A stretch of DNA of 64,000 bases from JAGRCP01 sp942490705 (GCA_942490705.1 CALNXY010000019.1:1-64000), one strand, 5' to 3'. Positions 9,440 to 19,776 are shown, counted from the first letter of the stretch. Notes: a model not told the origin generated them from the letters alone. Program-made: numbers and translations.

Positions 9440-11478
9440 GGCGTGCTGACTGTCGGCATTGCGATGACGGACGTCAACCTGGCACTTGACTCTGTCACCA
9501 TCCACAATTTAGGCGGTGCTGACGGCGAGGCGGTTGAGGAGATGACGTCACGGCCATTTCTGGCAGGAGCGGGATCCGTGCCAGCAGTTGCGCATTGCGC
9601 AGCGATTGCGGTAGCGGGTTACAACGTACACGTGGGCGTTTGAAGAGGACTATCGTGGCGGAGATGCCAGCGGCATTGCTGTGACCGGTACCTATATGAT
9701 TCAGATTGACAACACGCTCATCAGCGGCCTTGTTGGCGGCGATGCCGGCAGCTCTACGGAGGACCCCTATGGCTGTCATGGGCGGGGCGGTCAGGCCGTT
9801 GGCATTGCGACTGACGGCAGCGATGTCCGGCTGGATCAGATTACCATCCGCGAGCTCCGCGGCGGCAAGCCTTGCTCGGGTCTGGCGCAGTATTGCGATT
9901 ACCGTGCCGGCGCCTATCGGGGCATTTCTGTCCGTGGGGGCACGCTTACCGTAACCGATTCGCGTCTCAGTGACTTCAGCGCGCGTGCTGCGCACAGGAG
10001 CCCCGTTAACGCCGGTATTTTCGTGCAAGATTCCAGGGATGTGGTGCTCGACGGCGTACGTCTTGAACCGAGGACGACGTCGTTTCTTGCGAATGCGTCA
10101 CTCGTTACCACCCCGCGTGCAGCTTTGAGGCCCGATAGCCCCGACTCTCCCTACTGCGTTGAGCCGCCGCTGTCGGTATACGCGATGCGAGTACAAAATG
10201 CGGATCAGGTGTCCCTGAATGATCTCAGCATTCGCAACGTGTGGGGAGGGGTATGGGGAAAAGCGGTGGCATTTATCTTGCCGCTGACAGGTGTCGCTGA
10301 CGGCAAGTTTATCGATCTCTGCACGGCGGCTATCAGAATCTGACGACCCGCGGCATCTCGCTCAGCGAGATCGGACAGTTGCTGATCAACGGCACGAGAT
10401 CCGCGACCTGACGCCAGCGTGCCCCAGGCTCAGGCGTCTATTTCTGCATCCCGGCGTACAGGAGGCGCGCCGTCGCCATCAGCGCCGCGATGGGGCGGGC
10501 GAGATCGCAATAATGCATCTGGGGGATTCGTGGGGGTGCAGGCGCCAGCTCGTTCGAGACGAGCAGAGGCGCCACAGACGGAGGGGACGCCAACGGAATT
10601 GTGCTAGAAGAGACGCAGCTCACACTTGCTCACAACAGCATCGTCCAGACCAGTGCGGGGCCCGGCGGTGTTCCTGATGGGCAGGCGGGCCAGTCCTGTG
10701 GTATCCAGTCGACGAACAGCGACGTAGATCTGATGGCAACGGCTCTGGCCTGGCATAGCGTCGGGTTGTTGCACATGACCGGGACAATTCAGCTCGCCGA
10801 AAATAGTTTCTGGCTCAACGATGTCGACACCCTCGGCGTCAGTCCGTCACCAACCGACCTGCATGGCGATCCGGGCTTTGTCGACATCGATGCCGGCGAT
10901 CTACATTTGCAGCCCACTTCTGCGCTGATCGATCGCGCCGGTGACTATGGACCGGTTTCTCTGCTGACCGATATTGATCATCAGCCCCGGCCTTTGGACG
11001 GCAACGGCGACAACGTCTATCGGGCTGACATCGGCGCCGACGAACGATTCTTAGCCCAGAATGTCCTCTATCTCCAGCCAGAGCCGAACAAGGCTATGCC
11101 CGGCGAGCGCATAGGCATCATCGCGGTTATCGAGAATCCCAATCCCGATCTGGTACAGCGTGGCGTCACTTTTGCGAGTTCCCTGCCCGCTGAGCTGGAA
11201 GTTCTGGCGGACTCGCTTCACGCTTCAGGCGGCGTGGTCTCGTTGGTCGAAGAAGATGGTCGACAGCGCGTCAGTTGGTCCGGCCAGGTGCCGGCACAGA
11301 ATGCCGTTGTGATTCGCTACCAGCTTGGTGCAGTGGCCGCTAACGCCAGCCCCCGGTGGATCGTTGTGACCGCGAGATCAGGGGAGACAATGAGGAGATG
11401 AATCGCTTTGCGGTAACGCAGATTTTACTCAATCCGTACCGCGCCTATATCCCGTTTGCTGCAACGCTGGCAGGCTAG
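9440..11478 (+). pseudogene. Secreted right-handed beta-helix surface protein, frameshifted
   Basis: Three long pieces in different frames belong to one extracellular repeat protein. 9443-9643 has LALDSVTIHNLGG. 9681-10343 has repeated solenoid turns such as VRLDQITIREL and LTVTDSRLSDF. 10601-11401 has LTLAHNSIVQTSAG, the DPGFVD and LIDRAGD turns, and the end-cap RADIGADERFL, then a DUF11-like beta domain. A last shift near 11390 gives the C-terminus NPYRAYIPFAATLAG with a stop at 11476-11478. Beta-helix proteins with this IGADE cap are common as exported surface proteins in Chloroflexota. No intact signal peptide could be found at the 5' end. Confidence 0.7.
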
Positions 11479-11492
11479 GAAGACAATTGAAG

Positions 11493-11546
11493 TGCTAAGG
11501 GGACGTACCGCGGCGCATGCATGCACCGCGGTACGTCCCCTTAGCA
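11493..11546. repeat. Perfect 21-bp inverted repeat with 12-nt loop
   Basis: Arms 11493-11513 and 11526-11546 are exact reverse complements (beginning TGCTAAGGGGACGTACC), separated by a loop that is itself rich in GCATGC. It lies between two convergent reading frames. There is no run of T on either side, so it is not a standard intrinsic terminator. It may act as a bidirectional transcription barrier or be a mobile palindromic element. Confidence 0.8.
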
Positions 11547-11554
11547 GCTCTGCG

Positions 11555-11929
11555 CTACGCCGGCAAGAACGCACCCAGCATCAACGCAACGAGCCAGCCC
11601 ACGGCAGCAATCGCCAGCGCGGCGACCAGCGCGCCGGCATAGCCTTTGGTGCGGATGCCGGAGACGAAGTTGCTGCTGACCACAAGGACGGCGGCGGCGA
11701 TCAGCAGGTGGATGATGGCGCCCAGGAAGCCGCCGGCGATGGTGAGATTCAGCGCATTGAGCAGCCACATGATGGCCAGGTTGATCACGGCGATGATGAT
11801 CGCCGCGATGTAGGCAGGGCCAAAGCCATCCACCTCCAGACCGAGGTTCAGCTTGCCGACCAGCCAAATGATGAGACCGGAAAAGAGCGCGCCGATCAAG
11901 ACGCCTATAATTGTACCAATGATTGTCAT
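11555..11929 (-). CDS. Phage holin family 4 / PF04020-like small membrane protein
   Basis: A 124-residue, very hydrophobic protein with four membrane segments separated by short loops (GLEVDGFGPAYIAAIIIAVINL is typical). It resembles the membrane proteins labelled phage holin family 4_2. That label is historical; many members are chromosomal with no phage. The start ATG follows AGGAGCATTGAA. No phage genes are nearby. The function is unknown. Confidence 0.75.
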   Translation of the reverse strand: MTIIGTIIGVLIGALFSGLIIWLVGKLNLGLEVDGFGPAYIAAIIIAVINLAIMWLLNALNLTIAGGFLGAIIHLLIAAAVLVVSSNFVSGIRTKGYAGALVAALAIAAVGWLVALMLGAFLPA

Positions 11930-11998
11930 TTCAATGCTCCTCTAGTGGTTTGATGTTGTCAACGATAGGCCTAGTGCGCGGCGGCTGACGTGAGCCTA

Positions 11999-12096
11999 TG
12001 GGTCGTAGGTCTGGCGATCAGCCGGACGACTCCGGAAACTCTTGGATCACTCTGATCGGCGAGGCTTATCACGCTGGTAGCGTGATCTACAATCCA
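11999..12096. repeat. Double-hairpin dispersed repeat, copy 1
   Basis: Ends TGGGTCGTAGGTC and GATCTACAATCCA form an imperfect terminal inverted repeat. Inside are two further small hairpins built on CAGCCGG and on ATCACGCTGGTAGCGTGAT. It is clearly related to the better preserved copy at 19984-20083. It fills most of the 320-bp gap between two minus-strand genes; nothing else was seen in that gap. Confidence 0.7.
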
Positions 12097-12252
12097 TCGG
12101 TCCGCTTGCGCCGTCGCGTACTGGTGTCCTTACAATTATCAGTCACGTGCGCGGCATATGGAAATATTTGGACCCCCTGTTGCCCAAGACTCCACTTGTC
12201 ATGCTGATGCGCAGCGAGGAATCCCGTGGCGAAAGGGATTGACCATGACGCC

Positions 12253-13665
12253 TCAGTCTGTCGTTCCTGCCGATGTAAAGCGCAGGTAGTCGTAAATACC
12301 GTCACTTGCCGGATAGGCAAGCGCTAAGCGACCGGCATCGTAGCGCCACCCCAACACACTTTCCAGCAGGGTTAGATAGGTCGTCTCCTGGGCCGAGACC
12401 GCATCGGGGCAGCCCATCTCTGTTGCGGCAATCGGTCCGACCACGAAGGATTGGAGCAAATCTTCAGCTTCGGACAGTGCAGCGCGATAGTCATTGCAGC
12501 CGCCGGAACCGCTAACCTGGCCGTCTGTAATTGCTAGCGAGACTTCGGTGGTGGAGAGTACGGGCGCCTGTCCGTCGCCAAGATCGACGAGCCGCCAGGT
12601 CGTGTCACTCAGATCGATCAATCCGACCGGGCTCAGCTCTTCACTGCCGCTCTCTACCAGCGTTCCCTCCTGCAATTCATAACGTTTTCGCACATTCCAA
12701 GTCGGGCAGCAGGCCGGGTCACTTGCTCCATGGGCGATGAGTTCCGCCACCGCCTGCTGATCCTCCACCGCCAGCGATTTCACCTGTATGCGATCACCGA
12801 CCATCAGCGCGGTGAGCGGCGTAGGTCCGGTTGCTGCATCCAACACCACGGCCAGGAAGAGAAACGTTCCCGAGCCGACCGAATGGTCCTCCAACAAGGC
12901 CGCGGCGTCTTCGACGCCGTTGCCATCCAGATCGCCGGTGGCAATGATTTGATCCATCAGCAGAACATAGGGCGTGCCCGGGCCTTCCTCCTCATAGAAG
13001 GCGACGCCATCCGTCAGAGATATCGTCCGCTCCGGAAAGAGACCGCTGTACGTCAGATTGCCAAGGGTTTCAACCAACTGGGCATGAGTGTCGGTAGATG
13101 CGCCTTCGGATTCATCGCTAGGGTTGTCTCCCTCTGCTGCGGCAAAGACCATGGTCCCCCCATCGGCCATCAAATCGATGTGGAGCTGACCGTCGACATA
13201 AGCATACTCGGCCGCTGCCGCCAGAAGCGTCAAGAACTGCTCGCTGCGCGAGGCCGACGAGCAGCTGTCCGTGCTCCGGGGCGCGACGTCCATGGAGAGG
13301 CTGCCGGCATCCGTGCTGACAACTCGATAACTGGCAATGGCTGTGTTGCAGTCGGCCACAATCTCGACGATGCCATCTTCACCGAATGCCAGCGTGTACG
13401 TCGCAGGGATGTCGACATCAAAGGTCGCCTCCGAATCTATGAAGGAGATCCACTGCCATGGCTGGTTCGTGAGCATCTCCAGGTCAGTCGGCCCAGTTGC
13501 TTGAGGCGCTTCGGGCATCTCCTCAACGGCTGCAGCGGTGGCCGCAGGATCGGGGTCACTGGAAGGTGCTGCCATAGTGCCCGCCGTGGACTGAGTTGGC
13601 GCGCTACAGGCTGCCACAAACAACAATGCAATCGCCAGCATGACCAAAACACTTTTTTTCATCAC
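12253..13665 (-). CDS. Lipoprotein with two META (DUF306) domains
   Basis: A 470-residue lipoprotein: the signal peptide ends FVAAC (lipidated Cys at about residue 20), followed by a Pro/Ala linker. An N-terminal META domain (about 65-170) contains FGEDGIVEIVADCNTA and SRSEQFLTLL. A central region (about 195-340) carries GDLDGNGVEDAAALL, like a calcium-binding dockerin/EF loop. A C-terminal META domain (about 350-465) has GSGGCNDYRAAL and ATEMGCPDA. META domains (HslJ-like) are envelope proteins of unclear role, often linked to stress. The first 170 residues are nearly identical to the truncated paralogue at 18424-18957. Confidence 0.88.
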   Translation of the reverse strand: MMKKSVLVMLAIALLFVAACSAPTQSTAGTMAAPSSDPDPAATAAAVEEMPEAPQATGPTDLEMLTNQPWQWISFIDSEATFDVDIPATYTLAFGEDGIVEIVADCNTAIASYRVVSTDAGSLSMDVAPRSTDSCSSASRSEQFLTLLAAAAEYAYVDGQLHIDLMADGGTMVFAAAEGDNPSDESEGASTDTHAQLVETLGNLTYSGLFPERTISLTDGVAFYEEEGPGTPYVLLMDQIIATGDLDGNGVEDAAALLEDHSVGSGTFLFLAVVLDAATGPTPLTALMVGDRIQVKSLAVEDQQAVAELIAHGASDPACCPTWNVRKRYELQEGTLVESGSEELSPVGLIDLSDTTWRLVDLGDGQAPVLSTTEVSLAITDGQVSGSGGCNDYRAALSEAEDLLQSFVVGPIAATEMGCPDAVSAQETTYLTLLESVLGWRYDAGRLALAYPASDGIYDYLRFTSAGTTD

Positions 13666-13700
13666 AGAGCTCCATTGAACGCTATGTTACAAACGGTATG

Positions 13701-16445
13701 TCATAAGAGAAGGGCACTGCGGCCGGCAAGGATTTCCCCAGCCTTGCCCGTCCCCAATAGCTCCGCTACCTCATCTGTGCTACCTTGGGTCAACTCCCAC
13801 AGAATTGCCGGCAGGCTAAAGGTTCCGATTCGATTGCCTTGCTGTCCGTAGATGTAGTCCGCCATATCCTGCGCGGTCACCTCAACGTCGATCGTTAGTG
13901 AGGCGTCGTCGGGATCGGTGTAGGAGAAGGGCAGCGGGCCGTCGTCGAAGAGCGCCAGCGCAGCATCCACCAGGGCCGGGACATCATACGCTTGCGCACA
14001 TTGCTCATCCGCTTCACACAGCGCCGTCAGATTATCGAGGCCCCACTGCGCATCCAGCGCCCGGTCCTCCACCCAGCTTTTGCGCGAGAGCGAATTGGCG
14101 CCGTCCAGCACCACCGCCTCCAGGATCTCGGGAAAGTCGCGCATGACGTGCTGCCCGAGCTGGGCGCCGTAGGACGCGCCGTAGTAGATGATCCGCTCAT
14201 AGCCCAACGCCTCACGCACGGCGTTCACGTCAGCCGCGTTCTCCACGCTGTTGAAGTTGTCGAAGTTGATGCCCTCTTCCTCGAAGCGGCTGATGCATTC
14301 CTGCACGGTTCCGGTTTCGTAGGCGCTGGCATCGTCGCCGGTCAATCCCTGTTCGTAGACAGCTCATGCCGCAGAGTCAGCCTCAGGACAGGTCAGGAAG
14401 GGATCCGTGTGCTGGGTGCCGCGCTGCTCGACGACAACAATGTCACGAGCGTCCAGGATGCCGCCCAGCAGTTCTGTCTGTATGAGGCTGAAGAATGCGG
14501 GGTTGATCTGGGCCTGACCGGGCCCGCCAGCCAGCATGAACAAGGGCGTGTTGGCCGTTCCCTGCCCCGAATTGATCCGTGTGACGCCCAGCTTCACCTC
14601 TCGGCTGCCGGCGCCACTGCGCGATTCCGGCACCACGACGTAGCCACAATCGAGGTCGAGATCGAGCGGCAGATCCGCCGGCACTTGCGCGAAGCACTCG
14701 TCCAGGGGCTCGAAGCGTGGCAGCGCGACCTGCCCGGTCTGGTCAGTTTGGCCGCTCGGGTCGGCGCCCACAACGACGCCGGCGATAGCAGGCACAATGG
14801 TTCGCTGGACATTGCTCTCGGCCGCGTTGCTCCAGATCACAATGGTCACATCCTCGCCAGGGATATAGCCACCGTCGCTCAGGAAGCCCAGGGTCTGGCC
14901 GCCGTGGCCCAGCACGCCGTTGTTGTCGAGCATGCCGTGGGCATAGGTGGCGCCCGGTGCGAGGGCGTCAACGCCTGCTTCGGTATGCTCCTTCATCAGA
15001 TCGAGGGTGGCCGGGTCCTCAAAGAGCTGGCCGGTGAACAGGGCCTTGAGGAAGACGGCAAACTCATCGGGGGTGGAGACCACAGCCCCGGCCGACCAAC
15101 CCTGGCTGGCGTTCCATTCGCTGGTGGTGAAGTCAAAGGGCGTCTGGTAGTATGCCTGGGGCAGCGGCCCCGATTCCGGCGTCCCCGCTTCCGGTACGCC
15201 TGTCTGCAGATAGGTTTGGGTGAGGCCCAAGGGTTCAATGATGCGTGCGTTCAGATTCTCCTGGTACGTTTGCCCGGTGGCCTCTTCAATAATGAGACCG
15301 AGCAATATATAGCCTGTGTTGCTGTAGCTCCATTGCCCTTCTGCGCCAGGCGCAAAGGTGCTGAGACCGGCGTCGGCGACCAGGGTCACCAGTTCTTGCG
15401 GCGTGAAAGCGCGGGTGAGCATGGCCTTGTCCTTTTCGCCATCCTCAATGGTTGTGCCGTCTTCGGTCGGCAGGTCGAAGTAGTCGTGCAGGCCGCTGGT
15501 GTGGGTCATCATCATGTCGATGGTGATCTGATCGCCGTTGGGCAACTGGGCCGCCAGATCGGGGAGCCAGGCGCTCAGAAGATCGGAGGTGGAAAGCACC
15601 CCTTCTTCCTGGAGTTGGAAGAGCATGGCGGCGGTCATCATCTTCGTGTTGCTGCCGATCTGGAAGGGGGAATCGGCCGGCAGCGGATCGCAGGCGCTCA
15701 CGTCGGATACGCCGGTTGACTTGAAGTACCGTCCTTCCGGCGTGATGATCAGCATGGAGGCGCCGGGCCCGGGCCGCGCCCCCTCCTGCACCAGGCTCAC
15801 CAGCCCCTGGTCGAGCAGGGCGCTGATCTCAGGCGACAGCGTGTCTTCGATGGTGTTGATCGCCAGCGCCTGCTCGCCGCACAGATCGGCGACGGTGGTG
15901 ACTATGGCGTCAAAGATCATCGTGCTGCCCTCGGTTTTCTGGGTGACGTAAAGCTGGCCCCCGATAGGAAGCAATTGGGTGGCGTCGCCTAGAAATTGCA
16001 GAAACTGCTCGCTGCGAGAATCGTCCGGACAGAGAGCCAGTGTTGTAGGACCGATCTCGACGGTGACATTTGCGCCGTCAAGGGCGTAGGTGCCGGAGGC
16101 GCTGTTGCAGTCAGATTGAATTTCGACCGTGCCGTCGTCCTTGAAGGTCGCAATATAGCTTGCGGGTTCCTCAACAATGATCGCCTCGTTTGTGCTGCTA
16201 AAGGTGGTCCATTTCCAAGGGTTGGCCAAGATCCCCGAAACCATGGCCTCTAGCACGGCGGCTTCAGCGTCTGCTTCCATGGCGTCTGCTTCCGAGTCAT
16301 CTGCCTCTAGGACAGCTGCTTCCGAGGCGTCTGCCTCTAGGCTGGCAGCCGCCTCGGGGGGGATATGTGTCTCTGGTATTGCGCCGTCACAGGCCACCAG
16401 TACCAGCGAGGCAATGATCAGCACCAACAGGATATGCTTTCGCAT
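13701..16445 (-). pseudogene. META / class C beta-lactamase / TAP-like alpha-beta hydrolase fusion, interrupted by TGA and 3'-truncated
   Basis: The ATG at 16445 follows AAGGAAGCC and starts a lipoprotein (signal ending VLVAC). After an Ala/Glu/Asp-rich linker comes a META domain (FKDDGTVEIQSDCNSA). Next is a serine beta-lactamase/DD-peptidase domain with SNTK (SxxK), YSNTGY (YxN) and HGGQ (third motif), then the start of a tricorn/proline-aminopeptidase-like hydrolase with LFMLAGGPGQAQ. An in-frame TGA at 14364-14366 stops the frame after CPEADSAA. The same frame then continues for 214 codons with ALGYERIIYYGASYGAQ (nucleophile Ser). It ends at 13701 without the C-terminal part that would carry the catalytic His. 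The first two domains (about 660 residues) could still work; the hydrolase cannot. Confidence 0.75.
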
Positions 16446-16584
16446 GGCTTCCTTTCCGTGAGTCTCAAATATTATGCAGTTAGCGCAGGTTGCGGTACGG
16501 GCATCGGGCCTGAGGTTCAGCCACCGGAGCTCAGGGAACAATCTGCATGCCGTCCTGCGCGTCGCCCATAATTCCGCTGTCTCA

Positions 16585-16632
16585 CTATTGCTCTGTCTCA
16601 CTATTGCTCTGTCTCACTATTGCTCTGTCTCA
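16585..16632. repeat. Three tandem copies of a 16-bp unit
   Basis: The unit CTATTGCTCTGTCTCA occurs three times exactly (16585, 16601 and 16617), with a partial copy just before. It lies in the 230-bp gap between two minus-strand genes. Probably a slippage product; no protein is encoded. Confidence 0.9.
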
Positions 16633-16672
16633 GTGCCCTGAGGCTGTCTACTCCAATCGCCTCGACCATCTG

Positions 16673-17193
16673 TCAGGTCGCGGCTGGCAGCTGCGCGTCT
16701 GGCAGCTGCGCGGCGGTCAGACGGTCGGCTCCTGCGGGGAGGGCTTCCAGCCCCGCCTGTAGTACAACATCGACGTCAGCACCATAGTTGGTGCCGCCGT
16801 CCCGCTCCTTCAGGACCACGACGGCATCCTCGATGCCGCATCCTCGATGCCGCTGTTGGGGGCATTGGCAAGCGCTGCGGGAGAAAGCCGCACACGGCGG
16901 GAGTCCGTCGTGCCGTCAGCCGGCGCTTCCGACGACGTCCAGACGGAAGCGACGTTGATGCCAAAGCTCATGGATGCGCTCGACAATGCGTTGACGCAAG
17001 TGCCGGACCAGACGTTGCCATCTTCGGTTGCGTCGACCCACTCGTTCAACTCGGTGGTGGCCGGATCGCAGCCCTGGTCGCCCGCCTGGATGCGCACCCA
17101 TTCCGCCAGATCGCCGGCATTCCAGACCTGGTTGCAGCCGGTTAGCACCAGCGCCGTGAGTGGAACGAGTGGCAGAATATGAGCTTGATGCAT
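16673..17193 (-). pseudogene. Small lipoprotein frameshifted by a 14-bp tandem duplication
   Basis: The ATG at 17193 begins MHQAHILPLVPLTALVLTGC, a clear lipoprotein signal (Cys20). The mature part is Asp/Glu/Ala-rich with no recognised domain. At 16824-16851 the 14-mer GCATCCTCGATGCC is present twice in direct tandem. Reading through both copies ends the frame at 16810. Removing one copy restores an open frame to a stop at 16673-16675, giving 168 residues ending LPDAQLPAAT. The duplication is therefore a recent frameshift. The product is unknown and no homologous family is recognised. Confidence 0.7.
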
Positions 17194-17487
17194 GAAACTT
17201 GCGTTCTTATCGTTAGGGATGCGTATTGGATTCATTCAAAGAGCAGAAGACGATCTGTGCGGCGCAATCGTTCCAGACGCGGACCTGCGCTCGCCGCATG
17301 TGTTTCGCAGCGCAAGCGCAGGCGATTTGATGTGTATGCCGATCCGCACACCCCGTGCGGATAATGTAGTTATTTCGGGCGGGGGCGAGCCCCGCCCCGA
17401 CGCGATGGTTCGTGTTGTAAACGATCGGACCTGATGCTGGCCCGTTTGCGCATGGGCGTGCCCTTGCGACCGCCCGTTGCGCGCCGT
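17194..17487. other. Intergenic region with small GC-rich hairpins
   Basis: About 290 bp without a gene. It holds ATCCGCACACCCCGTGCGGAT near 17340 (a hairpin resembling the end of the dispersed repeat at 61671) and GGGCGGGGGCGAGCCCCGCCC near 17379. Both are palindromic and may be transcription terminators or repeat remnants. Confidence 0.45.
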
Positions 17488-18060
17488 CTAGCCGCGGCCG
17501 AAGAGCTTGTCGAAGCCGCGCATGATGTCATCGCTGATGCCTGGTACGTCGTCCAGCATATAGTCCAGGTCGCCCAGAGCGCTCAGAGCGTCGGACTGGG
17601 CATCGATGGCCTGGACGACACCGTCGATGTCCAGCCCCTGCTGCTTGGCCAGGCTCTGGGCCTCGCTCAGCACGGCTGGGGCCATGACGCCGATCAGCTC
17701 GCCGGCCACGTGGGGATCCATGCCGGTCTTACGGGCGAAGTTGTCGGCTACCTGCTCGAAAGTATTGCTGCCAGTGAGCGCATCCAGCGTTTCCGCGCTC
17801 TTGGTGGGGCTGGCCTCCTGCAGGAAGGTGCTCAGGTCGCGGTTGCCGACGCGCTGGCTGTTGCCTTGGACCAGGGTGTCGAGTGCCGCGACGCCGTCCG
17901 GCTGGGCCGCAAGGCGGCGTACGCCGGCCAGGACCAGGCCGATGACCATGGGCGTGGCTGCCTTGACGACGGAAGGGGGGATGCCCAGGCGCTTGCCGAG
18001 GCTATCCAGCGCGGGTGCGCCGAACGAATTCACGAGACTGGTCAGCATATCTGTTGCCAT
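17488..18060 (-). CDS. DUF937 (YidB-like) protein
   Basis: The ATG at 18060 follows AAGGAGAACCTCAAG, so the upstream in-frame start at 18171 is not used. The 190-residue soluble protein starts MATDMLTSLVNSFGAPALD. It has the DUF937 pattern of helical repeats in which a LG(I/L)xxxxV motif is followed by an LLAGVRRLA-type helix, ending with GLDIDGVVQAIDA and FDKLFGRG. Members are small cytosolic proteins of unknown function. No operon partner is evident. Confidence 0.8.
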   Translation of the reverse strand: MATDMLTSLVNSFGAPALDSLGKRLGIPPSVVKAATPMVIGLVLAGVRRLAAQPDGVAALDTLVQGNSQRVGNRDLSTFLQEASPTKSAETLDALTGSNTFEQVADNFARKTGMDPHVAGELIGVMAPAVLSEAQSLAKQQGLDIDGVVQAIDAQSDALSALGDLDYMLDDVPGISDDIMRGFDKLFGRG

Positions 18061-18329
18061 CTTGAGGTTCTCCTTGTGGAATTTGATCAATGCTTTGAAC
18101 ACTTGCCGGACGATTGATCTCAAGCGGTCTGGCTGCATACTCGCAGCAGCCAGACCGCTTGACGGGGGCAAGCTCGAGCCGATCGGACCGGCCTGCGACT
18201 CCCCAATCTATCGCATGAAGCGCATGAAGTCTATCGCATCGAATGTGATATTGGTTGCTCTGGCAATGTGATTTCGACCTTGATCATGATAGTCAGCCCC
18301 GGCCGCGTCATGAGGTCCGCAGCCCGCCC

Positions 18330-18385
18330 AGTGAGCACGCCCACGTGCGAACGACGCCATGGCGACAGGCGGTCGAGCCGCAGAG
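18330..18385. repeat. Partial copy (left half) of the AGTGAGCACGCCC repeat
   Basis: Begins AGTGAGCACGCCC and continues through GTGCGAACGACGCCAT and GGTCGAGCCGCAG, matching the left half of the complete elements at 19690 and 19812. The right terminal repeat is missing. It sits in the 360-bp gap upstream of the DUF937 gene. Confidence 0.7.
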
Positions 18386-18423
18386 AAGGCGACGCACCTC
18401 CAACTGTGCCGCTCACTTTCCCT

Positions 18424-18957
18424 CTACGGGGCAAAGACCATAGTTCCTTCATCGGCCATCAAATCGATGTGGAGCTGACCGTCGACATAGGCGTACTCGG
18501 CCGCTGCCGCCAGAAGCGTCAAGAACTGCTCGCTGCGCGAGTCAGGCGAGCAGTTGTCCGTGCTGCGGGGCGCGACGTCCATGGAGAGGCTGCTGTCATC
18601 CGCGCCAAAGATTCCATAACTGGCAATGGCCGTGTTGCAATCGGCGACAATCTCGACGATGCCATCCTCGCCGAAGGTCAGCGTGTACCTTGCGGGAGTA
18701 TCGACGTCAAAGGTCGCTTCCGGACTGCTGAAGGAGACCCATTGCCAAAGGTGATTCGTAAGCATGTCGAGATCAGTCCCAGCCTCTGGAGGCGCTTCGG
18801 AGATCTCCTCGCCGGCCGCTGGCGAAGCGGTGGCCGCAGGATCAACGTCAGCAGATGGTTCTATCAGCATCTCCCCCGTGGGCAGCGCCGGCGCACTACA
18901 GGCTGTCACAAACAGGAGCACAAGCATTAGTACTGCATATTGGTTGTTTCTCATCAA
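18424..18957 (-). CDS. META-domain lipoprotein, truncated paralogue
   Basis: A 177-residue protein with a lipoprotein signal (LLFVTAC), a short linker and one META domain (FGEDGIVEIVADCNTA, SRSEQFLTLL). Its DNA is close to the first part of the gene at 12253-13665, with long identical stretches (for example around 18460-18540 versus 13170-13250). It stops just after TMVF, where the larger protein continues. It is a recent duplicate that kept only the signal and first META domain. The short length matches single-domain META proteins, so it may be functional. Confidence 0.82.
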   Translation of the reverse strand: MMRNNQYAVLMLVLLFVTACSAPALPTGEMLIEPSADVDPAATASPAAGEEISEAPPEAGTDLDMLTNHLWQWVSFSSPEATFDVDTPARYTLTFGEDGIVEIVADCNTAIASYGIFGADDSSLSMDVAPRSTDNCSPDSRSEQFLTLLAAAAEYAYVDGQLHIDLMADEGTMVFAP

Positions 18958-19689
18958 TTAGCCTCAAAAATCTGCACGCCGGAATCTAGCTCACCGTCGT
19001 TGTCCAGGTCAACGCTGGCGCCGCCTGGCTGAATAGGCAGAGCATCTGTTTTCCTCGTACCTTCAAAATTCGATTGATTCAACGGCCGTACGACATCCAA
19101 CGGGGCACATGGGCTCCCAACGCAAACCTGCGCTCGACATGCTGTGCAGCGGGCACAGGCAGTGTAACTCTCTAGTACGTTGCGGCGTAAGTAAGCCGGT
19201 GGTTGGGCAGGGTACGCTACCCGCGAAAGCTTCAATTTCCGGACAGATCCAGAGATTGGCGACCTCGTCCGGCGGGTAGCCGGACCTGTCAATCCATAGA
19301 CATAGTTGCGCCATCGTGTACCAGCCCGCTTGAGCGGGCGTTGCTCTGTAGCCCCGTGGCTTTAGCCCGGGGCGGGGGGCGGGCATCTCGAACAGTCAGG
19401 TCACCGGACGCCGCCTCGGGCAAACCCCACGAAGCTATGGAACAGCACCCCGTAAACGGGGTTTGAGTACAATGAGCTATCGGCTAACTTAAGCCGCCCT
19501 GTACTAGCCAGTCAGCGTGGCCACGTGCGGACGACGTTGCGCGCGCGGCGGGCCCGCCGCAAGTGTGATTTGACGCCTGCGATGTTGGCACTCCGTCTTC
19601 CAGCATATTCCCCGGTCGTGACGGACCGCTCGTCATCAAAGCCGGGAAGCTGACGCCGAGAAAGCAGCCAGGACCAGGGCCACCAGCCC

Positions 19690-19776
19690 AGTGAACACGC
19701 CCTCATGCGAACGACGCCGTCGCAACAGGAGGTCGAGCCGCGTATCGTTGATTCGTCCGCACAGGGCGTGCTCACT
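19690..19776. repeat. 87-bp element with 13-bp terminal inverted repeats, copy 1
   Basis: Left end AGTGAACACGCCC (19690-19702) and right end GGGCGTGCTCACT (19764-19776) are inverted repeats with one mismatch. The inside shares ACGACGCC and GGTCGAGC with copy 2. It carries no coding capacity. The form is MITE-like. Confidence 0.8.

Noticed and set aside
11555..11929. Holin-like gene as a sign of a prophage
   Set aside because: No lysin, capsid, integrase or other phage gene is near, and this membrane family is often chromosomal.
14364..14366. In-frame TGA in the peptidase domain as a second selenocysteine codon
   Set aside because: The position is in a non-catalytic loop with no redox partner Cys, and no stem-loop with a G/U loop follows. 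A nonsense mutation is simpler, and the gene is also truncated.
13992..15719. Long plus-strand frame (575 codons) opposite the META/beta-lactamase gene
   Set aside because: It is the antisense of a clear conserved protein in high-GC DNA and has no protein features.
16585..16632. Short tandem repeat as a CRISPR array
   Set aside because: The units are 16 bp and directly adjacent with no spacers, and no cas genes are present.
19320..19470. GC-rich hairpins near 19345 as a tRNA or riboswitch
   Set aside because: No cloverleaf, no CCA-like end and no recognised aptamer core; they look like repeat debris.
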